In this document: positions 46,891-54,225 of the stretch, piece by piece
Numbering within the stretch: the stretch's first letter is position 1
Layout: the number at the start of each line of letters is the position of its first letter
Assembly: GCF_030285665.1 (NCBI RefSeq)
Contig: NZ_CP127295.1
Location: 4,464,001 to 4,528,000 of the forward strand
DNA: 64,000 nucleotides
Direction of reading: 5' to 3'
Origin: Amycolatopsis mongoliensis
Lineage (GTDB): Bacteria; Actinomycetota; Actinomycetes; Mycobacteriales; Pseudonocardiaceae
Translations under genes and position numbers: made by a program
Notes under the pieces: model-generated
What the model saw: the letters and a program-made list of their open reading frames with translations, nothing else
Database searches by the model: none
What the model was told of the DNA's origin: nothing

Positions 46891-47946
46891 GTGACCCCGC
46901 TCGCCTCCGACCACGCGCACCGCGTCGTCGGGTTCTACGGCGACCCCACCGTTTCCTGGAGCATCCTCCTCGAAGCGGACCTCGGCACGGCCGCTCCCGA
47001 ACCGGAGAAGCTGCGGGCCCGGCTCGCGGCCGCCGTCCAGCAGTACCCGCACCTCGGTGCTGTGCCGGAAATCGAGTGCACGACCGACCTATCGGCCACT
47101 CGCGACCGCTTCGCTTCGGCGCCCTACGAACGATCCGCGCCGCTCCTGCGCGTCGCCGTCCGCGCCGAGGAGCCCACCCTGCTCGTCGCCGCGCACCACG
47201 GCGCCCTCGACGGCCTGGGGCTGCTCTCGCTGCTCGGCATCCTGCTCGACGTCCCGGTTTCCTCGGCGGCGACCGGGATCGGCGAACGCACCGGCGGCAA
47301 ACCCTTTGCCCTTTCAGCAGTCCAGCGGCTCGCTGAGGCGCTTTTCGCGCCCCCGGGCCGGATCGCACCCGACCGGGACGCGCCGGCCGTTGGTGACGTC
47401 TTCTGCGCTGGGCACGAGCCGCGGTTGCGCTTGGGCGCGGCGGGGTTCGTCGCGGCCGCCGTCCGCGCGACGGAAAGCTGGAACCGCGCGCACGGCGCCC
47501 GCACCGCCCGCGTGGTGGCCGCGCTGGGCGCGTCGTGGCGCTCCGGGGCCGCGCCGGAACCGGTGCACGACAGCGCTTTCTTCCGGCTGCGGCTCGGTCC
47601 CGGCGCGGACGTCGCCGCGGTACTGGCGGCCCAGGCGCCGGAGCCGGACTTCCCCGCCCGCAGCAGCAGGCTCGCCCGGCTGGGCACGCGGCTGCTGGCG
47701 AGCCGGCTCGGCTCGACGTTCCTGGTGTCCAACCTCGGCGTGGTGTCCACCGGGGACACCGTGCGTTCGCTGGCGTTCTACCCGGCCGCGAGCGGCCGGT
47801 CCGGTGTGGCGTTCGGCGCGGCGACCACGGGAGAGGTCACCACGGTGACCGTGCGGGCCCGCCGCAAGGACTTCGACGCGTCGGCCGCCGCCCGGCTGCT
47901 CGACGAGTTCCGGGACGCGGTCCGCGACCAGGCGCCGCGGCGATGA
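46891..47946 (+). CDS. Condensation-fold acyltransferase (PapA/WES-like)
   Basis: A 351-residue protein with the hallmark of the chloramphenicol acetyltransferase/condensation superfamily, H103-x-x-x-D107-G in LLVAAHHGALDGLGLLSLLG. A second half ends in LGSTFLVSNLGVVSTGDTV, like the dimer-fold latch of PapA-type enzymes. It lacks a carrier protein or adenylation partner, so it is not a peptide synthetase. It may acylate a sugar or lipid of the envelope. It is shorter than PapA proteins (about 420 residues). The GTG start is four bases after the DUF2613 stop. Confidence 0.7.
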   Translation: MTPLASDHAHRVVGFYGDPTVSWSILLEADLGTAAPEPEKLRARLAAAVQQYPHLGAVPEIECTTDLSATRDRFASAPYERSAPLLRVAVRAEEPTLLVAAHHGALDGLGLLSLLGILLDVPVSSAATGIGERTGGKPFALSAVQRLAEALFAPPGRIAPDRDAPAVGDVFCAGHEPRLRLGAAGFVAAAVRATESWNRAHGARTARVVAALGASWRSGAAPEPVHDSAFFRLRLGPGADVAAVLAAQAPEPDFPARSSRLARLGTRLLASRLGSTFLVSNLGVVSTGDTVRSLAFYPAASGRSGVAFGAATTGEVTTVTVRARRKDFDASAAARLLDEFRDAVRDQAPRR

Positions 47947-47947
47947 C

Positions 47948-47994
47948 GTGAATGACTCATTCCTGTCGTCCGACGACAGGAATGAGTCATTCAC
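47948..47994. repeat. Perfect 47-base palindrome with GAATGACTCATTC (family C)
   Basis: GTGAATGACTCATTCC followed by TGTCGTC (47948-47970) is mirrored exactly at 47972-47994 around a single C. It lies two bases after the acyltransferase stop and ten before the end of the convergent GT4 gene, so it should terminate both. Its core is the same as the repeats at 8421-8477. Confidence 0.88.
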
Positions 47995-48003
47995 GTCGTC
48001 CGG

Positions 48004-49158
48004 TCACGATGCCAGAGCCCGGCCACGGGCCACCTTGCCCAGCACCCGCGGCCGGGGCGCGGGGAGCCCGGAGACGTCCCGGACCAGGGACTCGAACTGC
48101 CCGACGCTCGCGTCCCAGCTGAACTTCCCGGCCCGTTCGGCCCCGGCCAGGCCCATTTCCGCGCGCCGCAGGCCGTCGGCGAGCAGGCCGTCGACCTGGG
48201 CGGTGAAGTCGTCGAAGTCCTCGGCGAGCAGGCCCGTGCGACCCTCCACGATGGACTCGGCCACGCCGCCCGCGGCGCGGTAGGCGACCGACGGCACGCC
48301 GTGCGCCGCGGCCTCCATGATGACGATGCCCCAGCCTTCCTTGACCGACGGGCACAGGTGCAGCCACGACCGCTCGAGGATCTCGTGCTTGGCCTGCTCG
48401 TCGACCCAGCCGTGCAGGACCACGCGGTCGGCCACGCCGCGCGAAGCCGCGTGCGCGCGCAGCACTTCGTCCCACGGTCCCTGGCCCACCACCTCGAGCT
48501 TCAGCGAAGGCCAGCGCCGCGCGAGCCGCGCGACGACGTCGATGGCGTGCTCGATCCGCTTGTGCGGCACCAGCCTGCTCACCGCGACCAGGGTCGGCGA
48601 CGCGTCCCGCCCGGACACACAGGGTGGCGGCGCATCCAGCCCGTTCGGCACCACCGTCACCCGCGAACGCTCGATCCCGAGGCCCGCCAGCTCCGCCTTG
48701 GTGACCTCGGAAACCGTGGCGTAGCGGCACTTCCGGAACAGCCACGGCGCCAGCCGCGACTCGATCCACCAGCCGACCCGGCCCAGCGTCTCGCCGAGCG
48801 CGCTGATCCACTGTTCCTTGTGGACGTGGTGCACGAGCACCAGCACGGGGCAGCCGGCGACCAGCCGGGCGAAGAACGGCATCCCGTTCTGCACGTCGAC
48901 CACGAGGTCCGCGCGGGCCCGGCGGATGGCGCGCAGCGCGTGCGCGTACACGCCGAACTTGTTGCCCCGCCGCCGGTATCGGACGCCGTCGCGCCATTCC
49001 CCGGCGGTCGCGCCCGGGTAGGCGGCGCACTGGATTTCGACCCGGTACCCGGCTCTCGCGAGCCCTTCGGCCATCCGCTCGACGTACCGCTCGGACCCGC
49101 CGCCTTCGGGGTGGCCGGTGTCGCGCCAGTTGACGAGGAGCACTCGAGGTCGTTCCAT
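48004..49158 (-). CDS. GT4-family glycosyltransferase
   Basis: A 384-residue GT-B enzyme. The opening VLLVNWRDTGHPEGGGSERYVERMAEGLARAGY is the glycine-rich loop of the family. The sugar-nucleotide motif appears as LCPSVKEGWGIVIMEAAAHGVPSVAY (E-x7-E pattern), and GKVARG closes the protein. It is cytoplasmic and would transfer a sugar to a lipid or polysaccharide precursor that the flippase could export. I use the ATG at 49158; a TTG at 49170 in frame adds four residues. A TAGCAT (49183-49188) on this strand is a candidate -10. Confidence 0.88.
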   Translation of the reverse strand: MERPRVLLVNWRDTGHPEGGGSERYVERMAEGLARAGYRVEIQCAAYPGATAGEWRDGVRYRRRGNKFGVYAHALRAIRRARADLVVDVQNGMPFFARLVAGCPVLVLVHHVHKEQWISALGETLGRVGWWIESRLAPWLFRKCRYATVSEVTKAELAGLGIERSRVTVVPNGLDAPPPCVSGRDASPTLVAVSRLVPHKRIEHAIDVVARLARRWPSLKLEVVGQGPWDEVLRAHAASRGVADRVVLHGWVDEQAKHEILERSWLHLCPSVKEGWGIVIMEAAAHGVPSVAYRAAGGVAESIVEGRTGLLAEDFDDFTAQVDGLLADGLRRAEMGLAGAERAGKFSWDASVGQFESLVRDVSGLPAPRPRVLGKVARGRALAS

Positions 49159-49190
49159 CGGGTTATCCAAACTGTAGCGACGATGCTAGG

Positions 49191-49203
49191 TTACCGGTGC
49201 GTA
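49191..49203. promoter_or_regulatory. TTACC-GGTG-CGTA element between GT4 and methyltransferase genes
   Basis: TACC-GGTG-CGTA at 49192-49203 lies in the gap between the divergent GT4 (start 49158) and methyltransferase (start 49241) genes, next to the -10-like TAGCAT of the GT4 gene. It has the same one-base arm mismatch as the site at 46648. Confidence 0.5.
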
Positions 49204-49240
49204 CACAGTAGAGGAACGTATTCGGGAAAGCGACGGTTCA

Positions 49241-49990
49241 ATGGTAGGTAATCCGGTGCTCGACCGACCTCATCGGGCCACGCTGAGTCGCTCCGTGACA
49301 CTGTTCCGCACGTTCCTCACCGAGCAGACGGATCCGGACGGCTTCTATTCCGCGCTGGCCGCCGACTCGGTCCGGCAACTGGCCGCGCACACTCCGCTGT
49401 CCGGCCGCACGATCCTCGACGTCGGCGGCGGGCCGGGTTACTTCTCCGACGCGTTCCGCGCGGCCGGTGCGGTCTACCTCGGCCTCGACCCGGACGTCGG
49501 CGAGCTGTCCGCGCGCGGCGAGCCCGGCGAGAACATGATCCGCGCCAGCGGCACGGAACTGCCCGTACGCAGCGGTTCCGTCGACGTCTGCTACTCGTCG
49601 AACGTGCTCGAACACGTCGCCGAGCCGTGGGTGATGCTCGACGAGATGTGCCGGGTGACCAAGCCCGGCGGCACGGTCTTCGCGTCCTTCACGCCGTGGT
49701 ACTCGCCGTGGGGTGGCCACGAGACCGCGCCGTGGCATTTCCTCGGCGGGTACTACGCCCGGCAGCGGTATTCCCGGAAACTGGGGAAGCAGCCGAAGAA
49801 CAAATTCGGGGAAAGCCTGTTCCCGGTTTCGGTCGGCGCCGCGCTCCGCTGGGCGAAGGCGACGCCGCTCGCCGATTTCGTGGCCGGGTATCCGCGGTAC
49901 CACCCGAGCTGGGCGATGTGGATCGTGCGGATTCCCGGCCTTCGCGAAATCGCGTCCTGGAATCTGGTCCTGGTCCTGCGGAGGCGCTGA
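49241..49990 (+). CDS. Class I SAM-dependent methyltransferase
   Basis: A 249-residue methyltransferase-11 type enzyme. Motif I is TILDVGGGPGYFSDAFRAAGA, then VYLGLDPD and SGSVDVCYSSNVLEHVAEPWVMLDEMCRVTKPGGTVFAS. The C-terminal region is rich in aromatic residues (FTPWYSPWGGHETAPWHFLGGYYA), and homologues I recall lie in actinobacterial envelope polysaccharide loci. It probably methylates a sugar or lipid intermediate. It is divergent from the GT4 gene and convergent with the DUF3068 gene. The start is ATG 49241, without a strong Shine-Dalgarno sequence. Confidence 0.85.
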   Translation: MVGNPVLDRPHRATLSRSVTLFRTFLTEQTDPDGFYSALAADSVRQLAAHTPLSGRTILDVGGGPGYFSDAFRAAGAVYLGLDPDVGELSARGEPGENMIRASGTELPVRSGSVDVCYSSNVLEHVAEPWVMLDEMCRVTKPGGTVFASFTPWYSPWGGHETAPWHFLGGYYARQRYSRKLGKQPKNKFGESLFPVSVGAALRWAKATPLADFVAGYPRYHPSWAMWIVRIPGLREIASWNLVLVLRRR

Positions 49991-49993
49991 GCC

Positions 49994-51067
49994 TCAGCGG
50001 TCGGCGCCGACCGGAACCCGGTGCCGCCGCTGCGGCGGGGCCGGCGGCTCGGCCGGGCGACGGCGGACCAGCAGAACGATCGCGACGATGATCAGCACGC
50101 CGCCGCCGATGCCGAGCCAGAGCGGGCCGGTGCTCGACAGGAACTCCAGCCTGCCCTTGTTCTCGTTCACCTGGTCGACCATCTGCGAGATGGTCTTGCC
50201 GTTGTAGGCGAGCGTCCCGTCGAACACGACCGTCGAGCTGCCGCTGGTGCCGACGCGCAGCTCCTGGTGCTGCTGTTGCTGCTGCTTGACCTGGATCCCG
50301 GTGACCGGCTCCACCCACATCGTGTTGACGCCGCGGTAGTAGAGGTCGGCGTCCACGCTGGACTGGTCGGAGCCGACCAGCGAGCCGGGCACCTTCTTCG
50401 AGTCGAGCTTCGTGTCCGGGATGTCCTGGACGAACTTGTAGGTCTCGATCCCGTTCACCGTCTCGGTGCCGGTGTACCGGGCGGTGACGGCCGCGCCGGT
50501 GTTGTCGTCGTAGACCTTGTAGTCCTTCTGCTCGGTGCCGAAGGGGAACTTGAAGTTCAGGCCGGGCTGCGCCTTCTCGATGTTCGCCTCGGGCGGCTTC
50601 TGGCCGTCCTGGTCGGCCTTGTCCTTCAATTCGGTGACGTAGCTGCTCCGGGCGTCGCACTGCGGGTCCGTCGCGCCGCGCGGGTCGTAGCCCTCGCCGG
50701 AGCGCCGGTCGAAGCAGACCTGCCGCTTGGTCGCGCTGAGCACCGTGCCGTCGCCGTCGTCGGTGACCTGCACCGCCAGCAGCCAGACCGCGTAGTCGGT
50801 GTCCTCGCGCATCTCGGGTGCGCTGAAGTTGGCCTGGACGTGCGCCGTCGCGGTCAGCTTGGCGTTGTCGCGGATGTTCGACACCGGGCCGGACCCGTTG
50901 TCGGTCACGGCGAGGACCTTGCTTGCGGTGCCTTCGAGCACCGACGTGGAGTCCTGGTCGAGCGGCACCTTGGCGAGCTTGGGGTAGACGTACGTGGGGA
51001 GGAGCACCGCCCCGGCCACCGCGAAAACGCCCAGTGCCAGCAAGATCAGGCCGAAAGCACGTCGCAA
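49994..51067 (-). CDS. DUF3068 (PorA-family-like) membrane protein
   Basis: A 357-residue protein. One membrane helix at the N-terminus (FGLILLALGVFAVAGAVLLPTYVYPKLA) and one near the C-terminus (LWLGIGGGVLIIVAIVLLV) enclose a large outer domain with VPLDQDSTSVLEG, VDADLYYRGVNTMWVEPVTGIQV and a run of glutamines. This is the DUF3068 layout of actinobacterial envelope proteins. I take TTG at 51067 because AGGAGG lies just before it and the protein then starts MRRAFGL like its relatives. A GTG at 51097 would add ten residues. The function is unknown. Confidence 0.8.
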   Translation of the reverse strand: MRRAFGLILLALGVFAVAGAVLLPTYVYPKLAKVPLDQDSTSVLEGTASKVLAVTDNGSGPVSNIRDNAKLTATAHVQANFSAPEMREDTDYAVWLLAVQVTDDGDGTVLSATKRQVCFDRRSGEGYDPRGATDPQCDARSSYVTELKDKADQDGQKPPEANIEKAQPGLNFKFPFGTEQKDYKVYDDNTGAAVTARYTGTETVNGIETYKFVQDIPDTKLDSKKVPGSLVGSDQSSVDADLYYRGVNTMWVEPVTGIQVKQQQQQHQELRVGTSGSSTVVFDGTLAYNGKTISQMVDQVNENKGRLEFLSSTGPLWLGIGGGVLIIVAIVLLVRRRPAEPPAPPQRRHRVPVGADR

Positions 51068-51101
51068 CGGTCCTCCTGGGTCGGTCTTCGTCGACACGCA
51101 A

Positions 51102-51117
51102 ATTACCCGGCGGTAAT
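51102..51117. promoter_or_regulatory. Inverted element ATTACC-CGGC-GGTAAT
   Basis: A perfect 6-bp-arm inverted repeat with a four-base spacer, 35 bases upstream of the DUF3068 start. Arms and spacing equal those at 44960-44975. Confidence 0.75.
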
Positions 51118-51341
51118 CAGGTGGGAGGGATAGTGGCCTGCGCCACGCCGCGCGTCAAAGTGTGACCGGCGGTCACAGACATCCGGTGCGACCGGAAGGT
51201 CGCATGTGCGCCGCCGTTCGGACCAAGCGACCAAACATGTTTGTTCCCGGGCACAACGGGCACGGGCCCAGGATCGGACGATCCTCCCTCCGCCGCGCCG
51301 TACCGCAAAGGAGAAGACCCCTTTTGCTCCAGGATCCCTCG
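51118..51341. other. Gap with two further palindromes
   Basis: Apart from promoters for the flanking genes this stretch contains TGTGACC-GGC-GGTCACA at 51161-51177 and CAAACATGTTTG at 51232-51243, both perfect inverted repeats. They lie ahead of the small plus-strand gene at 51342. AAAGGAG at 51307-51313 is a possible ribosome binding site for a TTG start at 51324. Confidence 0.5.
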
Positions 51342-51857
51342 ATGGTCGCCATCGCGGCCACCGCGCGCTGGCGGGCCCGGATCGTGGCGGCGGCCGCGAG
51401 CGCGGGAATCACGCTGACCGACCCGCTGGCCGGTGTGCCCGGCATCCGCGTGCTCGCCTGCACCCCGGGCGACCTCGGCGTGATCGTGCCGCGGCTCGGC
51501 GGTGGGCCCTCGCGCGCGGCGATCGGCGCGCATTCGGACTCGATCGCCGACCGCGAGCTGCGCGACGCCGTCGCCGACGTCGCGGCGCTGCTTTCCTTGC
51601 ACGGCAACGTGGTGCTCGACCTCGACGCCGGCGGCCGCCGGCGCGCGGCGACCCGGCCGGACGTGGTCGTCTCGGCCGGTGTGGACCGTCCCCAGTGGAC
51701 GGAGCCGGCGGTGACGCTCCCGGTGGGCACGGACCGGCGCGGGGGTCCGCTCACGGTGGCGCTCACCGCCGGTCCCGGCTTCGAGGAGACGCTGCTGGAA
51801 CTGGCGAGACTGGTCGAAGCGGACGCGGCCCAGCCGGTCTGCCGCGGCTGGTCGTGA
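51342..51857 (+). CDS. Hypothetical protein of 171 residues
   Basis: An unrecognised soluble protein with no signal peptide or membrane helix. It has an alanine-rich start (MVAIAATARWRARIVAAAASAGITL). Segments such as GDLGVIVPRLGGGPSRAAIGAHSDSIADRELRDAVADVAALLSLHG and VVLDLDAGGRRRAATRPDVVVSAGVDRPQW suggest an alpha/beta fold. The ATG at 51342 is used, with AGGA seven bases upstream; a TTG at 51324 is the alternative. Its last codons (Ser-stop) are inside a palindromic repeat. Codon use fits the neighbours, so I regard it as real. Confidence 0.6.
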   Translation: MVAIAATARWRARIVAAAASAGITLTDPLAGVPGIRVLACTPGDLGVIVPRLGGGPSRAAIGAHSDSIADRELRDAVADVAALLSLHGNVVLDLDAGGRRRAATRPDVVVSAGVDRPQWTEPAVTLPVGTDRRGGPLTVALTAGPGFEETLLELARLVEADAAQPVCRGWS

Positions 51858-51895
51858 GTGGGAAACAGGGCTAGAACACTGTTCCCGCTCACGAC
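51851..51895. repeat. 45-base palindromic repeat holding two convergent stops (family B)
   Basis: GTCGTGAGTGGGAAACAGG on the left faces CTGTTCCCGCTCACGAC on the right around CTAGAACA, with one bulge and a few mismatches. The TGA stop of the upstream gene (51855-51857) and the TGA stop of the convergent MarR gene (51889-51891, minus strand) are both part of the arms. Ends and centre match the repeat at 15270-15315. It should terminate both genes. Confidence 0.8.
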
Positions 51896-52320
51896 TCCTG
51901 TGCGACGAACCGGCTGAGCAGGTCGTGCAGGCGGCGCCGGTCCGCGTCGTCGAACACCTCCAGCAGGCCGGTCATCGCCTCGGCGAACAGCTCGTCCGCT
52001 TCGGCGAGCCGTCGCTCGCCCTCCTCGGTGATCACGATCTCGTAGGCCCGCCGGTCGGCCGCGGATCGCTCTCGCCGCACGAGGTTCCGGCGTTCCAGGT
52101 CGTCGACGATCCGCACCAGGGTGGACTTGTCGACCCCGAGTGCCGCGCCGAGCTCGCGCTGGCTGTGGATCCCGCCGGCCCGGACCGCCGACAGCACACC
52201 CGCGTGCTGCAGCTCGATGCCGGTCGGCCGCGCCGCGTCGTTGGCGTGCGCGCGGGCCAGCCGGTGCGCGCGGTAGAGCAGCATCCCGAACGTGCTCGGT
52301 TCGGCCGGTTGAGCCTCCAT
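51889..52320 (-). CDS. MarR-family regulator
   Basis: A 143-residue MarR protein. It has HAGVLSAVRAGGIHSQRELGAALGVDKSTLVRIVDDLERRNLVRRERSAADRRAYEIVITEEGERRL as the winged-helix core. The ATG at 52320 is preceded by a TAGCAT (52328-52333, minus strand) seven bases away, so the mRNA may be leaderless. It is divergent from the FAD monooxygenase gene, with a nested palindrome in between, and most likely represses that gene. Confidence 0.88.
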   Translation of the reverse strand: MEAQPAEPSTFGMLLYRAHRLARAHANDAARPTGIELQHAGVLSAVRAGGIHSQRELGAALGVDKSTLVRIVDDLERRNLVRRERSAADRRAYEIVITEEGERRLAEADELFAEAMTGLLEVFDDADRRRLHDLLSRFVAQES

Positions 52321-52339
52321 GGCGGCAATGCTAGCATAC

Positions 52340-52365
52340 GAGACATTCTCAGATGAGATCGTCTC
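52340..52365. promoter_or_regulatory. Nested palindrome, probable MarR operator
   Basis: GAGAC (52340-52344) pairs with GTCTC (52361-52365), and inside it CTCA (52348-52351) pairs with TGAG (52354-52357). The sites are symmetric about the same centre. The element fills the gap between the MarR and monooxygenase genes. Confidence 0.75.
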
Positions 52366-52380
52366 ACGATGGGGGTAATC

Positions 52381-53493
52381 GTGCGAGTACTGATCAGCGG
52401 CGCCGGCCTGGCCGGGCCGTGCCTGGCCCACGGCCTGCGCCGGCACGGCATCGACGTCCTGCTCTTCGAACGGGACGCCGCGGTCGACGCCCGCTCGCAG
52501 GGCTACCGGATCCACATCGGCGGCGACGGCGACGCGGCGTTGCGCGAGTGGCTGCCCGCCGAGGCCTACGAGCAGGCCGTTGCGACGTCCTGCCGCCCCG
52601 GCGGCGGGGTCACGGTGGCCGGACCCGACCTGGCGGCGTTCACCGCGGTCCCGGTGCCGCCGGACGCCGCGGGGATCACCGTCGACCGGCTGACGCTGCG
52701 CCGGATCATGCTGCGCGACCTGGCCGGCTGCACGCGGTTCGGCGCCGGATTCGCCGGCTACGGCCTGCTCGACGACGGCCGGGTCCGGGTCCGGTTCGCC
52801 GACGGCACCACCGAAGACGGCGACCTGCTGGTCGCCGCCGACGGGGCAGGCTCCGGCATCCGGTGCCGGCTGCTGCCGGACTTCCCGGTGACCGTCGACG
52901 ACACCCGGCTGATCTACGGCCGCACGCCGCTGACCGACGAGGCCCGCCGCCTGACCCCGGACTCGGCGCTCGAAGGATTCCTCGGGGTGGCCGGCCCGGA
53001 CGGCCGCCGCCTCGCGCTGGCCGCCCAGCGCTTCCGGCGCGACCCGGCCGAGTTCGGTCTTCCGCCGGCCGGCGACTACGTCATGTGGTGCGCGGCCGCA
53101 CCGTCGAGCGCGTACGGTCCGGACTTCTTCCGGCTGGGTGCGGAAGAGCTGATCGACCTGGCGACGGGGGCGCTCGCCGGCTGGCACCCGTCACTGGGCG
53201 CGCTGGTCCGGCTGGGCGACCCGGCCTACGTCGTGCCGTCGGGCGTCTACCTCTCCGAGCGGCCCGAGCCGTGGGCGCCGGGTCCGGTGACCCTCGCCGG
53301 CGACGCGGCGCACCCGATGCCGCCGGCCGGCATCAGCGCGGGGGTGGCGCTGTACGACGCGGGCCTGCTCGCGGGCCGGCTGGTCTCGGGCGCGCCGCTG
53401 CTCGACGCCGTCGGGGAGTACGAGAAGGAGATGCTCGACCACGGGTTCGCCGCGGCCGCCGTCGCCACCCGGAGCCACCGGGGCGAGCACTAG
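52381..53493 (+). CDS. FAD-dependent monooxygenase (UbiH/PHBH-like)
   Basis: A 370-residue flavoprotein monooxygenase. The FAD motif is VLISGAGLAGPCLAHGLRRHG at the N-terminus and the second motif is VTLAGDAAHPMPPAGISAGVALYDAGLL. The DG motif is DGDLLVAADGAGSGIR. It would hydroxylate a small, probably aromatic substrate with NAD(P)H. The GTG at 52381 is chosen because GGGGG lies five bases upstream and homologues start MRVLISGAG; an ATG at 52369 is in frame. The MarR gene opposite probably senses the substrate. The gene ends convergently with the XRE gene, overlapping by four bases. Confidence 0.87.
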   Translation: MRVLISGAGLAGPCLAHGLRRHGIDVLLFERDAAVDARSQGYRIHIGGDGDAALREWLPAEAYEQAVATSCRPGGGVTVAGPDLAAFTAVPVPPDAAGITVDRLTLRRIMLRDLAGCTRFGAGFAGYGLLDDGRVRVRFADGTTEDGDLLVAADGAGSGIRCRLLPDFPVTVDDTRLIYGRTPLTDEARRLTPDSALEGFLGVAGPDGRRLALAAQRFRRDPAEFGLPPAGDYVMWCAAAPSSAYGPDFFRLGAEELIDLATGALAGWHPSLGALVRLGDPAYVVPSGVYLSERPEPWAPGPVTLAGDAAHPMPPAGISAGVALYDAGLLAGRLVSGAPLLDAVGEYEKEMLDHGFAAAAVATRSHRGEH

Positions 53494-53696
53494 TCGTCGA
53501 CCCACTCCAGGAGGTCGCCGGGCTGGCAGCCGAGCACGCGGCACATGGCTTCGAGGGTGCTGAAGCGCACCGCCTTCGCGCGGCCGTTCTTCAACACCGC
53601 GACGTTGGCCGGCGTCAGCCCGACCTTCTCGGCGAACTCCCCGACGCTCATCTTGCGCTTGGCCAGTTCGACGTCGATGCGCACGACGATCGGCAT
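53490..53696 (-). CDS. Small XRE-family helix-turn-helix regulator
   Basis: A 68-residue YozG-like regulator that is a bare helix-turn-helix domain (AKRKMSVGEFAEKVGLTPANVAVLKNGRAKAVRFSTLEAMCRVLGCQPGDLLEW). It starts on the stop codon of the DUF2975 gene (ATGA overlap). The DUF2975 plus XRE pair is a recurrent bacterial module of unknown purpose. The regulator probably controls its own operon. Confidence 0.88.
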   Translation of the reverse strand: MPIVVRIDVELAKRKMSVGEFAEKVGLTPANVAVLKNGRAKAVRFSTLEAMCRVLGCQPGDLLEWVDD

Positions 53697-54175
53697 CAGA
53701 TGACCGCTTCCAGGTCGGACCGCAGCGTGGTGGCCTGGCGCAGCAGGGCCCGCATGACCACCATCAGCAGCCCGATCACGGTGATGCCGACGGTGACCAG
53801 GAACAGCAGCATCGGCATCCCCGGGTCGTCCGCGTTGAAGCCGACGAAGATCAGCATGCCGACGAAGACGAGCCACGCGGCCGCCACGGCCCAGACGATC
53901 GCGTCGACCCACTTCAGGGACGCGGTGGTGAAGATCCGGTCCTTCTTGACCAGCGTCAGCAGCTTCCAGGTCGCGACGAGCACCACCTGGACGCACAGCA
54001 CCAGGAACACCGCGATGGCGGTCAGCGGCCAGCGCAGGTTCGCGTCGTGCGGGTTCTGGCTCGTCGTGTAGGCGATCCCGCCCGGCAGCGAGAGCATCTG
54101 GAAGACGAGGAGGACGCCGAACAGCACGACGAGGAAGACCCGGAGCGCGGCGACGGCGCGTCTTTCGGTGAGCAT
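53696..54175 (-). CDS. DUF2975-family membrane protein
   Basis: A 159-residue protein with four membrane helices (about 9-29, 51-74, 89-111 and 119-140), as in DUF2975. The conserved PLxxIAVFLVLCVQVVLVATWKLLTLVKKDRIFTTASLKWVD stretch lies in the middle. It is encoded directly upstream of, and overlapping, a YozG-like regulator. The membrane protein may hold or sense for that regulator; this is inference. The ATG at 54175 follows a short AT-rich region with repeated TCGA/TATCG words. Confidence 0.85.
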   Translation of the reverse strand: MLTERRAVAALRVFLVVLFGVLLVFQMLSLPGGIAYTTSQNPHDANLRWPLTAIAVFLVLCVQVVLVATWKLLTLVKKDRIFTTASLKWVDAIVWAVAAAWLVFVGMLIFVGFNADDPGMPMLLFLVTVGITVIGLLMVVMRALLRQATTLRSDLEAVI

Positions 54176-54225
54176 GAGACGACTATCGCCGCCAGTCTAT
54201 CGAAAGTCAATCGGTAGCTGTCGAT

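Noticed and set aside
51161..51177. CRP/cAMP receptor binding site
   Set aside because: The half sites TGTGA and TCACA are separated by seven bases rather than the six CRP requires. It is kept only as an unexplained palindrome.
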